A DNA stretch of 64,000 nt from Jeotgalibacillus campisalis (lineage in GTDB: Bacteria; Bacillota; Bacilli; Bacillales; Jeotgalibacillaceae), in contig NZ_JXRR01000017.1 of NCBI RefSeq assembly GCF_000829515.1, positions 310,001 to 374,000 of the forward strand, written 5' to 3'. The notes below the pieces were generated by a model. It made no database searches, was not told where the DNA came from, and worked only from the letters and a program-made list of their open reading frames with translations. The translations under genes were made by a program, and so were the position numbers. This document shows positions 55,999 through 64,000 of this stretch, one piece after another. How positions within the stretch are numbered: the stretch's first letter is position 1; each line of letters starts with the position of its first letter.

Positions 55999-57036
55999 TT
56001 ATGAGACAGAAATTTCTGATGAAACCTCGTGCATTTTATGGGCGACATGCTTAACAAGATCCACTACTCTGCATGAATAGCCCCACTCATTGTCATACCA
56101 CGCAAGCACTTTGACTTTTGTTGCTCCAATAACCATTGTTGACAGCCCATCAATAATGGCGGAATTGGAATTTGTATTAAAATCGACAGAAACCAGGGGT
56201 TCAGTCGTATAGGAGATGATGCCATTCAATTCATCATCAGCCGCCTGTATAAATGCATGATTGATTTCATCAACTGTTACTTCGCGTTTAACATCCACTA
56301 CCAGATCTACGAGCGAAACATTCGGAGTCGGCACTCTTAGAGCCATCCCATGCAGCTTGCCTTGAAGGTTAGGAAGCACTTTGCCAAGGGCTTTTGCTGC
56401 TCCTGTTGAGGTTGGGATGATCGATTGACTGCATGAGCGCGCTCTTCTAAGATCTTTATGAGGATTATCGATATTATTCTGATCATTCGTATAGGCATGT
56501 ACAGTTGTCATCAGACCATTTTCTATTCCAAATGCTTCATCCAGTACTTTCGCTACCGGCGCAAGACAGTTCGTCGTGCACGAAGCATTTGAGATTATAT
56601 CATGCTTTTTTATTTCTAAAGCGTTTTCATTTACTCCCATAACGATCATAACATCTTCTTGTTTACCAGGCGCAGTCAGCACTACTTTTTTCGCTCCGGC
56701 ATCAAGATGAAGTGCTGCTTTATCACGTGCATTAAACTTCCCTGTGGCTTCTATCACTATATCGATGTTCATTTTTTCCCAAGGAAGCATCATCGGGTCC
56801 CGCTGATTAATTAAGATAATTCTATGTCCATTTACAATTAATGCGTCTTCTTCCGCATGAACTTCCCCATTGAACACTCCATGAGTCGTATCATATTTTA
56901 GCAGGTGGGCTAGCGTTGCAGCAGGATAACTGGCATTAACAGCTACAATGTTAAGAGCCGGCTCCATCACTGCTTTTCTAAACACCATTCTTCCTATACG
57001 TCCAAAACCATTAATTGCAATATTAGTCTGTGTCAT
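55999..57036 (-). CDS. gapB: Glyceraldehyde-3-phosphate dehydrogenase GapB (gluconeogenic, NADP type)
   Basis: A 345-residue GAPDH with the NAD(P)-binding INGFGRIGRMVF and the catalytic motif ASCTTN (Cys153). At the end of the second strand the sequence is VAVNAS: Asn34 replaces the Asp that makes GapA NAD-specific, consistent with NADP use in GapB. It runs in gluconeogenesis. Two CcpN-like boxes lie at its promoter, and its place next to speD and coaE matches B. subtilis gapB. Confidence 0.95.
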   Translation of the reverse strand: MTQTNIAINGFGRIGRMVFRKAVMEPALNIVAVNASYPAATLAHLLKYDTTHGVFNGEVHAEEDALIVNGHRIILINQRDPMMLPWEKMNIDIVIEATGKFNARDKAALHLDAGAKKVVLTAPGKQEDVMIVMGVNENALEIKKHDIISNASCTTNCLAPVAKVLDEAFGIENGLMTTVHAYTNDQNNIDNPHKDLRRARSCSQSIIPTSTGAAKALGKVLPNLQGKLHGMALRVPTPNVSLVDLVVDVKREVTVDEINHAFIQAADDELNGIISYTTEPLVSVDFNTNSNSAIIDGLSTMVIGATKVKVLAWYDNEWGYSCRVVDLVKHVAHKMHEVSSEISVS

Positions 57037-57051
57037 ATGGATCCCCCTAAT

Positions 57052-57094
57052 TACGTTATACTGATAGTGAAATAACTAAGATTAGTATAACATA
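57052..57094 (-). promoter_or_regulatory. gapB promoter region with two CcpN-like boxes
   Basis: TATGTTATACT (57084-57094, minus strand) fits the CcpN consensus TRTGHYATAYW at all positions and includes the -10 TATACT. TACGTTATACT (57052-57062, plus strand) fits at 10 of 11. B. subtilis gapB is repressed by CcpN under glycolytic conditions. The -35 is weak. Confidence 0.7.
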
Positions 57095-57260
57095 TTGATC
57101 ACATTTTAAAAGATAATTTTCGCATATGACCTGAAAGTTCATCTTTATTTAATCACTCTCTAAAACCAGCAGTCATATTACAACATGATAGAGATCTTTT
57201 TTTCACTCAACAGAGTCCCCGATGCTAATCCCATTGGTAAAGCCCCCTCCAAAAAAAGGT

Positions 57261-57290
57261 AAAAAAAAAGAGCTCAAACGCTCTTCTTTT
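57261..57290 (-). terminator. Terminator after coaE
   Basis: AGAGC and GCTCT pair, extended by AAGA/TCTT, around a 6-base loop, followed by about nine Ts on the minus strand. It lies 20 bases past the coaE stop. Confidence 0.8.
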
Positions 57291-57307
57291 ACTAAATCTG
57301 TTTGGTT

Positions 57308-57904
57308 CTAAGGGGCAGCCTTCCACTGAACGAGAAGCTCTTCCATTTGTATAAAGGACTGCTCTACCGTCCCGGAATTATCAATGACTGCATCGGCCTG
57401 CGCTTTTTTCTCGCGGAGAGGGAGCTGCGAAGAAATTCTCGCCTGCGCTTCCTCCGCTGAATACTGATTTCTTTCCATTAGTCTTTTTAACTGAATGTCT
57501 TCCTGAACATACACCACTACAATTTTATCGACCATCCATTGAAGTTTGCTTTCGAAAAGAAGCGGAATATCCAGAAAAATGGTTTGTTTCCCAAGATGCA
57601 CAGCTTTTTGCTTTTGTTCAAGCATCTCTTTTCGCACGGCCGGGTGTACAATGCTGTTCAGTTTTTCCCGTTCTGTCTTACTGCCAAAAATGATCGCTCC
57701 GAGCTGAGCACGGTCTATCGTTCCATCTTCAGCCACAATCCGCTTGCCAAACTGTTCTACTATTTTACGGTACGCCTCCTGATTTGGTTCCACCACTTTC
57801 CTAGCAGCCAAATCGGCGTCAATCACTGCGTATTCTCGCTCAATCAGCCAGTTGGCAATCGTGCTTTTTCCACTGGCAATGCCCCCGGTCAAACCAATGA
57901 TCAT
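57308..57904 (-). CDS. coaE: Dephospho-CoA kinase
   Basis: Catalyses the last step of CoA synthesis, phosphorylating the 3'-OH of dephospho-CoA. The 198-residue P-loop kinase has GLTGGIASGKST at residues 4-15 and the conserved LDIPLLFES motif near residue 110. The ATG at 57902-57904 has GAAGGGG 6 bases upstream; a longer frame would overlap mutM and has no site. It lies 17 bases after the mutM stop, in the polA-mutM-coaE cluster. Confidence 0.95.
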   Translation of the reverse strand: MIIGLTGGIASGKSTIANWLIEREYAVIDADLAARKVVEPNQEAYRKIVEQFGKRIVAEDGTIDRAQLGAIIFGSKTEREKLNSIVHPAVRKEMLEQKQKAVHLGKQTIFLDIPLLFESKLQWMVDKIVVVYVQEDIQLKRLMERNQYSAEEAQARISSQLPLREKKAQADAVIDNSGTVEQSFIQMEELLVQWKAAP

Positions 57905-57921
57905 ACTAGCCCCTTCTTTCT

Positions 57922-58794
57922 TTAACGCTGACATTTTCCACAGTAATGGGAATTTCTCCCTCCAATTACAGCCTGTTTAACATTGCTTCCACACTTCGGA
58001 CATTCTTTCCTGCCGTACATCTGCAGTCTGTCCTGCATGCTTCCTGCCTGACCATTGACATTCCGATAATCCGAAATGCTGCTTCCGCCTGCGTCTATTC
58101 CTTCCTGCAGGACAGAAACAATGTTGTTAAATAATTCAATTCTTTTACCCAGACTGATTCGGGAAACCGCCCGTTTAGGATGTATTCTTGATTTAAATAA
58201 GGCTTCAGTCGCGTATATATTTCCGCATCCGGCAATGACCTGATGATTCATTATCACTTCTTTTACAGGCTTTGAGTTAAATTTTGGCAAGTTCAGTGAA
58301 GCCAAAAATAATTCCTGGGCATTTTGATCAAAGGGTTCAGGGCCAATAGCAATGATTGGCGGATGATCTTCCAGTTTATCTAAAAACCGCAACTCGCCAA
58401 AGCGCCTGATATCTGAATAAATAAGCAGCCTGCCGCTTTCAAATGTAAAAATCACATGAACATGGCTGCGGAATTTATCTTCTGTTATTTGATCAACGGA
58501 ATCAATTGCAAACCAAGCACCTGACATGCCTAAATGAGACAGTAGAAAAGCGGTTGATGATGCTCTTTCCACATGAAACAGTAAATATTTGCTCCGCCTT
58601 TCAATCCGGTTCATTTTGTATCCTTTTACGTGGTCTGAGAAATGTGCAAGACCCTTGCCTTTTATAATGGCCTGTTTTCCATTCTCATGTGACTTTTTAA
58701 CTTGTTCAGAAAACTGCACCGAAACAATTGTTTCCCCAATCACGTATGGTTCAAGTCCTCGTTTCACATGTTCTACCTCTGGTAATTCGGGCAT
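57922..58794 (-). CDS. mutM: Formamidopyrimidine-DNA glycosylase
   Basis: Removes 8-oxoguanine and formamidopyrimidines and nicks the abasic site. The 290-residue protein has the N-terminal PELPEVE with catalytic Pro2 and Glu3, the conserved Lys near residue 69 (RRSKYLLFH), a helix-two-turn-helix (AGCGNIYATEALF), and a C-terminal zinc finger (CPKCGSN...CGKCQ). It is 23 bases after polA, in a DNA repair cluster with coaE. Confidence 0.96.
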   Translation of the reverse strand: MPELPEVEHVKRGLEPYVIGETIVSVQFSEQVKKSHENGKQAIIKGKGLAHFSDHVKGYKMNRIERRSKYLLFHVERASSTAFLLSHLGMSGAWFAIDSVDQITEDKFRSHVHVIFTFESGRLLIYSDIRRFGELRFLDKLEDHPPIIAIGPEPFDQNAQELFLASLNLPKFNSKPVKEVIMNHQVIAGCGNIYATEALFKSRIHPKRAVSRISLGKRIELFNNIVSVLQEGIDAGGSSISDYRNVNGQAGSMQDRLQMYGRKECPKCGSNVKQAVIGGRNSHYCGKCQR

Positions 58795-58817
58795 TCCTTA
58801 CACTCCCTAGTGTTCAA

Positions 58818-61445
58818 TTACTTTGCATCATACCAGGTATTGCCGAATGAGTAATCCACTTTAAGCGGCACAACTAGTTCAACCGCTTTTTCCATTACTT
58901 CCGGTACAATACGCTTTAGAATTTCAACTTCTTCTTTTGGACATTCAAAGATCAGCTCATCATGCACCTGCAGAAGCATCGTGGCTTGTAAGCCCTCTTG
59001 TTTTAATCGTATCGCCATGTCAATCATCGCTTTTTTTATAATATCAGCTGCAGTTCCCTGGATCGGTGTGTTCATTGCCGTTCTTTCAGCAAACCCGCGG
59101 AGGTTAAAATTACGGCTCGTAATTTCAGGAATGTATCTTCTTCTATGGAGAAGTGTTTCAACATAGCCCTTTTGTTTAGCCTCTTTAATAATATCATCCA
59201 TATATTCCTTTACTTTTGGATAGCTGCTTAAATATCGTTTAATAAATTCAGCTGCTTCCTTTCTTGGAATATCAAGACTTTGAGATAGACCGTAATCGCT
59301 TATTCCATAAACAATACCAAAGTTTACGGCTTTTGCATGTCTTCTCATACCCTGCGTTACCTCTTCCTTGCTGACGCTAAAAACATCCATTGCTGTTTTC
59401 GTGTGGATATCCATATTGTTATTAAACGCCTCAATTAATCCATCGTCTTGTGAGATGTGGGCAAGAACTCGCAGCTCAATCTGGGAATAGTCCGCTGCAA
59501 ACATGATCCAATCCTTCTTTGACGGAATAAAAGCCTGGCGTATTTTACGGCCTTCTTCCAATCGGATCGGTATGTTTTGCAAATTAGGATCCGTTGAGCT
59601 CAGCCGGCCTGTTTGCGTTAAAACCTGATTATATCTTGTGTGTATTTTACTCGACTCTTTATCCACCACTTTGAGGAGTCCTTCAATATAGGTAGATTGA
59701 AGCTTCCCAAGCTGCCTGTAAATCAGGATATGATCAATAATTTCATGCTCAGATTGTAATTTTTCAAGTACATCTGCTGAGGTTGAATAACCTGTTTTCG
59801 TTTTTTTCACTGCAGGAAGTTCGAGCTTTTCAAACAGGATAACACCAAGCTGCTTTGGAGAATTAATATTAAAAGACTCCCCGGCGATTCTGTGAATATC
59901 TTGTTCAATCTGGGCTAATTTTGTTTTTAATTCTTCACCCATTTCCTTTAGCCGGTCAACATCAACCAGTACCCCTGTTTTCTCCATTTCAGCCAATACT
60001 TCAGCCAGCGGCAGTTCAAGCTCGTCAAATAAGTCAAACTGTTCATTTCTCTCAAGGTCCCGTATACAAGTGTCTTTTATTTTCCCTATCGCAGCGGCTT
60101 TTCTTGCAATGTGCTCACCAAGTATTTTCTCATCTGGAACTTTCTTTTTCGCTCCCTTGCCATATAAGGCTTCATCTGACTGAACAGCATCGGCGCCGTG
60201 TCTTTTTGCAATCGATGCAAAGTCAGCAGCTGCTTGTGAAGCATCAATGACATAAGAGGCAATCAGAAGATCAAAGTCAATTCCTTTTAAGTCCATACCC
60301 AGACGGCTCAATGCCACAATCGACTGTTTTGAATCGTAGACGGACTTTTGGTTTTCCTCATCTTCAATCCATTTTTTAAACAGTGCGGATTCCCTGGCTT
60401 TTTCTACCGGAATAAAATACGTGCCGCCCCTATGGTGAAGCCCTATTCCTAGAATGTCCGCTGTATGATAATTCGGATCATATAGTTCAATGTAAAGCTG
60501 AGATTCTGAAGGCAGCATGTCTTCTGTAATTTCTTCAGCATAGATCCAATCCAGATTTTTCAATTCAATTTCTTCTTCAGTGCTGTCTCCTAATTTATCA
60601 AGAAGTGTCTGAAACGAAAGCTCGTTAAAAAGAGAGCGAAGCTTTTCCTGATCAGGCTCCTGTCGCATTAGGTCATCGAGTTTTATTTCTACTGGCGCAA
60701 CTCGAGTGATGGTGACTAGCTCCTTGCTCATTTTTGCCTGATCTTTAAATTCATTCAATTTGTCCTGCAGCTTGGCTCCCTTTACTTCACTTATAGAGTC
60801 GAGCAGTGTTTCAAGTGTTCCAAATTGCTTCAGCAGTTTTATAGCGGTTTTTTCCCCTACTCCGGGAACGCCTGGTATATTATCAGAAGAGTCTCCCATC
60901 AGACCCTTCATATCAATAATCTGATCCGGTGTCAGTCCATATTTTTCCTTAATGTGATCAGGTGTATAAGACTCCATATCCGTTATACCCTTCCGTGTGA
61001 TTTCCACTCGGGTGCTTTTAGAAGAAAGCTGTGTTAAATCTTTGTCCCCTGATACGACAACTACCTCGTATCCTTTATTTTCTGCTTGCAGAGATAACGT
61101 ACCAATAATGTCATCCGCTTCATACTGGTCTAATTCATAATGCTTAATGGAATAAGCAGCAAGCAGGTCACGGATAAACGGAAATTGCTCAGAAAGCTCT
61201 GAAGGTGTCTTCTGTCTGCCGCCTTTATACTCGCTATATGTTTTATGGCGAAAGGTTGTTTTCCCCGCATCAAAGGCCACTAGGATATGGGTGGGTTTTT
61301 CATCATCAATCATCTTAGTCAGCATGGTTGTAAAACCATAGATTGCGTTTGTATGTACGCCTTTGTCATTGTTGAGTAATGGCAGTGCAAAAAAAGCGCG
61401 ATAGGCGATACTGTTGCCATCAATCAGCATTAGTTTTTTACTCAA
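58818..61445 (-). CDS. polA: DNA polymerase I
   Basis: An 875-residue polymerase for Okazaki-fragment processing and repair. It has an N-terminal 5' nuclease domain (about 1-290, DGNSIAYRAFF and GDKDLTQL), an exonuclease-like middle domain, and the palm-fingers-thumb core (DYSQIELRVLAH, KAVNFGIVYGIS and QVHDELIFECP). In the middle domain the segment at about 308-316 reads YIELYDPNY and lacks the DxE metal ligands of E. coli Pol I. Proofreading is therefore probably absent, as in B. stearothermophilus. AGGAGG lies before the ATG. Confidence 0.97.
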   Translation of the reverse strand: MSKKLMLIDGNSIAYRAFFALPLLNNDKGVHTNAIYGFTTMLTKMIDDEKPTHILVAFDAGKTTFRHKTYSEYKGGRQKTPSELSEQFPFIRDLLAAYSIKHYELDQYEADDIIGTLSLQAENKGYEVVVVSGDKDLTQLSSKSTRVEITRKGITDMESYTPDHIKEKYGLTPDQIIDMKGLMGDSSDNIPGVPGVGEKTAIKLLKQFGTLETLLDSISEVKGAKLQDKLNEFKDQAKMSKELVTITRVAPVEIKLDDLMRQEPDQEKLRSLFNELSFQTLLDKLGDSTEEEIELKNLDWIYAEEITEDMLPSESQLYIELYDPNYHTADILGIGLHHRGGTYFIPVEKARESALFKKWIEDEENQKSVYDSKQSIVALSRLGMDLKGIDFDLLIASYVIDASQAAADFASIAKRHGADAVQSDEALYGKGAKKKVPDEKILGEHIARKAAAIGKIKDTCIRDLERNEQFDLFDELELPLAEVLAEMEKTGVLVDVDRLKEMGEELKTKLAQIEQDIHRIAGESFNINSPKQLGVILFEKLELPAVKKTKTGYSTSADVLEKLQSEHEIIDHILIYRQLGKLQSTYIEGLLKVVDKESSKIHTRYNQVLTQTGRLSSTDPNLQNIPIRLEEGRKIRQAFIPSKKDWIMFAADYSQIELRVLAHISQDDGLIEAFNNNMDIHTKTAMDVFSVSKEEVTQGMRRHAKAVNFGIVYGISDYGLSQSLDIPRKEAAEFIKRYLSSYPKVKEYMDDIIKEAKQKGYVETLLHRRRYIPEITSRNFNLRGFAERTAMNTPIQGTAADIIKKAMIDMAIRLKQEGLQATMLLQVHDELIFECPKEEVEILKRIVPEVMEKAVELVVPLKVDYSFGNTWYDAK

Positions 61446-61497
61446 ATAAACTCCTCCTCAAATGAATGTTCCCGTATGCTCGGCAGTTTTGACAAAC

Positions 61498-61556
61498 AAA
61501 AAAGCCGCTGCTTCTTTCATTTTAGCATGTCTAAAATGAAAGAGAAAACAACGGCT
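61498..61556 (-). terminator. Terminator after hflC
   Basis: A two-part stem: inner CTTTCATTTTAG/CTAAAATGAAAG and outer AGCCG/CGGCT. On the minus strand it runs into TTTTTTG. It lies 28 bases past the hflC stop. Confidence 0.85.
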
Positions 61557-61583
61557 CATATTCTGGATTGATTTTCTAGGCAC

Positions 61584-62543
61584 TTATTCTAATGCACCTG
61601 ACAATAAACTGGCATATGGAGAATCTGCTGGAAGAATAATCATCGTTTTATCATCGATCGTCGTTTTATAAGATTCAAGTGTACGATAGATTTCGTAAAA
61701 TTCAGGATCCTTTGAGAAAGATTCGTTATACAGTTTTGCTGCTTCCGCTTCACCCTCAGCCCGAATAACGTCGGCTTCAGCATTTGCTACAGCAAGCAGC
61801 TCCCGGACTTCACGATCAGTCTGAGCTTCTATCCGGTTTTTATTAGCATCACCTGTAGATAAATATTCCTGCGAAGTGGATTCCCGCTCGGAAATCATTC
61901 TGGTGAATACAGACTGTTCATTTTCTGTCGGAAGATCGGTTTGCTTCATACGGACATCTACGACCTCAATCCCAAATGATTCCTTCGTCAAAAGCTCGTT
62001 CACACGTTCTGTTACCCGGTCATTTAAACTTCCTCGGGAAGATTTTTCGTCATTAATAATATCCTCGTAGTTTAACTGCCCAAGCTCAGTTCGAACAACC
62101 GAATAAATATATTCTTCCATACGCGACTCCGCATTAATCATCGTACCCGCATTTGAAATCATGTCTTTTGGACTTGTAATGCGCCATACAGAATAATTAT
62201 CAATAATAATTCTCTTTTTGTCACGCGTATTAATTTCAGCCTCTGAAACATCATAGGTCATTTGATATTTCGGGAGAGAAGTAACGCTTTGAATAAATGG
62301 AATTTTGGCGTTCAGACCAGGATCTTCAATAATCTTAACTACTTCCCCAAATTGTCTGACAACACGGTATTCCCCTTCTTTTACGATAAAAACATTTAAT
62401 ATAGCAGTGATTAGCAGAATGAAAAATACGATGAGTGTAATGCCCAATTTGGAGTATTTTTTCCATTCCAATGAAGAACCGTTGTTTTTTTTCTGAGTTG
62501 AAAAATCAAATACCTTGCTGTCCGATTTTTTATCATCGCTCAT
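61584..62543 (-). CDS. hflC: HflC, SPFH-domain membrane protein
   Basis: A 319-residue SPFH (band 7) protein with one N-terminal transmembrane helix (about 34-54) and an extracytoplasmic band 7 domain (EYRVVRQFGEVVKIIEDPGL), followed by a coiled coil rich in Ala and Glu. With HflK it forms a large ring that in E. coli surrounds and modulates the FtsH protease. Its ATG overlaps the hflK stop (TAATG), with GAGGAGGGG upstream. Transcription probably starts from the sigma-W-type promoter before hflK. Confidence 0.93.
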   Translation of the reverse strand: MSDDKKSDSKVFDFSTQKKNNGSSLEWKKYSKLGITLIVFFILLITAILNVFIVKEGEYRVVRQFGEVVKIIEDPGLNAKIPFIQSVTSLPKYQMTYDVSEAEINTRDKKRIIIDNYSVWRITSPKDMISNAGTMINAESRMEEYIYSVVRTELGQLNYEDIINDEKSSRGSLNDRVTERVNELLTKESFGIEVVDVRMKQTDLPTENEQSVFTRMISERESTSQEYLSTGDANKNRIEAQTDREVRELLAVANAEADVIRAEGEAEAAKLYNESFSKDPEFYEIYRTLESYKTTIDDKTMIILPADSPYASLLSGALE

Positions 62544-63508
62544 TATTGCCCCTCCTCACTTTCGGCCTCTTCTGTCGGTGCCGGCTGAGAACGTTCTAAA
62601 GGATTAAGCGGCAAGTACTTCAACGTGCCCCCATCATCGTTCATAATATACACTTCAGCATTCGGCAGCACTTCTTCAAGTGTTTCGATAATCAATCGCT
62701 GACGCGTGATGTCCGGGTTTGTCTGATATTCAGCATATAACTTATCAAAGATCGCTACGTCTCCTCGCGCCTGCTCGATTCGGGCTGTTTTTTCCCCTTC
62801 TGCCCTGGATTCAATCGCATCTTTTTCACCTTCTGCTTCATTGATCAATTGGTTTCTATATTTATTTGCCTGATTTTCTTTCGTATTCATCGTTTCTCTC
62901 GCATCCGTAACTGCGGTAAATGCCTGACGCACTTCTTCGTTCGGCAATTCCACATCCTGCAGCTGAACAGCCTGGATAGAGATGCCTATATCGTATTTTT
63001 CCATTAGTGAGGAAAGAAGGTCTCTTACTTCCAACTCGATTTCTGCTTTTCCTGAAGTCAAAGCATCATCAATCTCTGAGCTGCCAATAATACTGCGGAT
63101 TGAAGCAGCCGTTGTATCATAAAGAACTTCTTCCGGGTCCTCAGCATGAAATAAGTACTTTTTAGCATCCACGATCTTCCATTGAACAACAAGATCTGCC
63201 AGTACAATATTTTCATCCCCTGTAATCATTTTTGTTTCTTCAGGGAAAGATTGAATTTCACCGTCTTCCTGCTCATACCCAAACTGAAGACTGAACGTTT
63301 CCTTGGACAGAACTTCAACCTGCTGGATCGGCCAAGGCATTTTAAAATTTAAACCTGACTCTGTGATCGTTTCGTTCGCTTCCCCAAATGTCATCACAAG
63401 CGCCTGCTCGGATTCATCAACTGTATACCAGGAAGTAAATAAAATAATAATGAGGAGGATGGCGGTCGTGATAAGTCCTAGACCCGCCATAATTCGTTTT
63501 ACGCTCAT
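62543..63508 (-). CDS. hflK: HflK, SPFH-domain membrane protein
   Basis: A 321-residue partner of HflC. A transmembrane helix at residues 8-28 is followed by a band 7 domain (SEQALVMTFGEANETITESG), a coiled coil (about 210-250), and an acidic Pro/Glu tail. HflKC complexes guide membrane quality control by FtsH in proteobacteria; the role in Bacilli is less clear. In B. subtilis this locus goes from polA straight to phoR, so hflKC is an insertion relative to that order. A perfect TGAAAC-16-CGTA promoter lies upstream. Confidence 0.9.
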   Translation of the reverse strand: MSVKRIMAGLGLITTAILLIIILFTSWYTVDESEQALVMTFGEANETITESGLNFKMPWPIQQVEVLSKETFSLQFGYEQEDGEIQSFPEETKMITGDENIVLADLVVQWKIVDAKKYLFHAEDPEEVLYDTTAASIRSIIGSSEIDDALTSGKAEIELEVRDLLSSLMEKYDIGISIQAVQLQDVELPNEEVRQAFTAVTDARETMNTKENQANKYRNQLINEAEGEKDAIESRAEGEKTARIEQARGDVAIFDKLYAEYQTNPDITRQRLIIETLEEVLPNAEVYIMNDDGGTLKYLPLNPLERSQPAPTEEAESEEGQ

Positions 63509-63542
63509 TTTAACCTTCCTTTCAAAATCGTTATATTCTTTT

Positions 63543-63568
63543 TACGAGTTATATATTGAAAAGTTTCA
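63543..63568 (-). promoter_or_regulatory. Sigma-W-type promoter of hflKC
   Basis: Minus strand: TGAAAC (63563-63568), exactly 16 bp, then CGTA (63543-63546), about 35 bases before the hflK start. It is identical in layout to the ysdB promoter. Confidence 0.82.
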
Positions 63569-63607
63569 ATAACATTTCATTTTTATTACAGGAAATAAAT
63601 ATGAACA

Positions 63608-63646
63608 TGAAAAAAGACGTGAACGGGGTCTGTTCACGTCTTTCTT
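63608..63646 (-). terminator. Terminator after phoR
   Basis: AAAGACGTGAAC and GTTCACGTCTTT pair around a 7-base loop, followed by TTTTT on the minus strand. Confidence 0.88.
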
Positions 63647-63738
63647 CTGGGTTCCTTGGATGAAGGGGTTTTCACTAAACATCTTATCAACTAAATGTTA
63701 AGAAAAAACCCTTTTAATGTAAAGTGAATGTAAAGTCT

Positions 63739-64000
63739 CTATTCATTCATCCAATATTTTTTAGGTAGCGAGATTAAAAAAGCTGTACCCTTATTTGGTT
63801 CACTCGTAACAGAAATCTCTCCATGGTGAACCTCCACAATATGTTTCACAATGGCAAGCCCCAGTCCAGTACCACCTGAATTTCTGCTCCTCGCTTTATC
63901 TACGCGATAAAATCTTTCAAAAATTCTTGGAATTTCTTCTTGTTCCATTCCTATTCCATCGTCTTCAACCTTTATCAGCACACGCTCTGTCTGATCAGTG
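63739..64000 (-). CDS. phoR: Sensor histidine kinase PhoR, C-terminal fragment
   Basis: Only the last 87 or so codons are in the window; the gene continues past the right edge. The visible part is the HATPase domain, with G1 box DDGIGM, F box [14 protein letters not shown] and G2 box [13 protein letters not shown]. PhoR after polA/hflKC fits the B. subtilis polA-phoR-phoP order, so it is probably the phosphate-starvation sensor kinase. The assignment to phoR is by context, and the domain itself is certain. Confidence 0.85.
   Translation of the reverse strand, partial: TDQTERVLIKVEDDGIGMEQEEIPRIFERFYRVDKARSRNSGGTGLGLAIVKHIVEVHHGEISVTSEPNKGTAFLISLPKKYWMNE

Overview
The window is a stretch of core chromosome from a low-GC, endospore-forming Firmicute of the Bacillaceae. 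Spore genes (gerE, sspI), Bacillus-type primosome genes (dnaB, dnaI), a lysine riboswitch, T-box leaders, sigma-W-type promoters and a FadR operator identical to the published Bacillus consensus all point there. Gene order follows the B. subtilis segment from hem to phoPR closely, written here mostly on the minus strand. I cannot name the genus. Some genes that B. subtilis keeps in this segment are absent: lonB next to lonA, leu/ilv after ysoA, gerM between rph and murI, and ytxC between dnaI and thrS.

Layout. 0-10 kb: tetrapyrrole synthesis (hemX, hemA; hemC starts off the left edge), then engB/ysxC, lonA, clpX and tig (ribosome assembly, proteolysis, chaperone), then the TPR gene ysoA. 9.9-13.7 kb is the one accessory patch: a XhlA-like small membrane protein, a sigma-70-like factor, a decayed ORF, a CapA-type lipoprotein phosphoesterase and two tRNA-Arg genes. 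13.7-21.4 kb: ysnB, rdgB, rph, murI, a MarR regulator, gerE, the thioesterase ysmA and sdhCAB. 21.7-32.3 kb: yslB, lysC with its lysine riboswitch, uvrC, trxA, the beta-oxidation cluster (etfA, etfB, fadB, fadR, lcfA) and yshE followed by one or two tiny membrane ORFs. 32.3-43.4 kb: mutS2, polX, cvpA, zapA, rnhC, pheST with a T-box, an rRNA methyltransferase and sspI.

43.5-54.9 kb: a small-multidrug-export-family protein, the M42 peptidase ysdC, a dimeric dUTPase, ysdB and ysdA, the infC-rpmI-rplT operon with its attenuated leader, a YusW-like lipoprotein, thrS with a T-box, dnaI, dnaB, nrdR and an unrecognised gene. 55-64 kb: speD, an unlisted 37-codon peptide gene on the plus strand, gapB, coaE, mutM, polA, hflC, hflK and the 3' end of phoR.

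Regulation is unusually readable. Three promoters fit the sigma-W pattern TGAAAC-16 bp-CGTA exactly: ysdB (a known sigma-W gene), the 37-aa peptide, and hflKC. They suggest a local envelope-stress regulon. FadR boxes lie in front of fadR and, less expectedly, in front of the thioesterase gene ysmA. lcfA has its own promoter with a cre-like site. gapB has two CcpN-like boxes. Two related repeat elements (22.2 and 49.1 kb) with inverted ends lie in intergenic gaps. Most of the window is ordinary housekeeping DNA. The best candidates for something new are the sigma-W-driven small peptide and the hflKC promoter.
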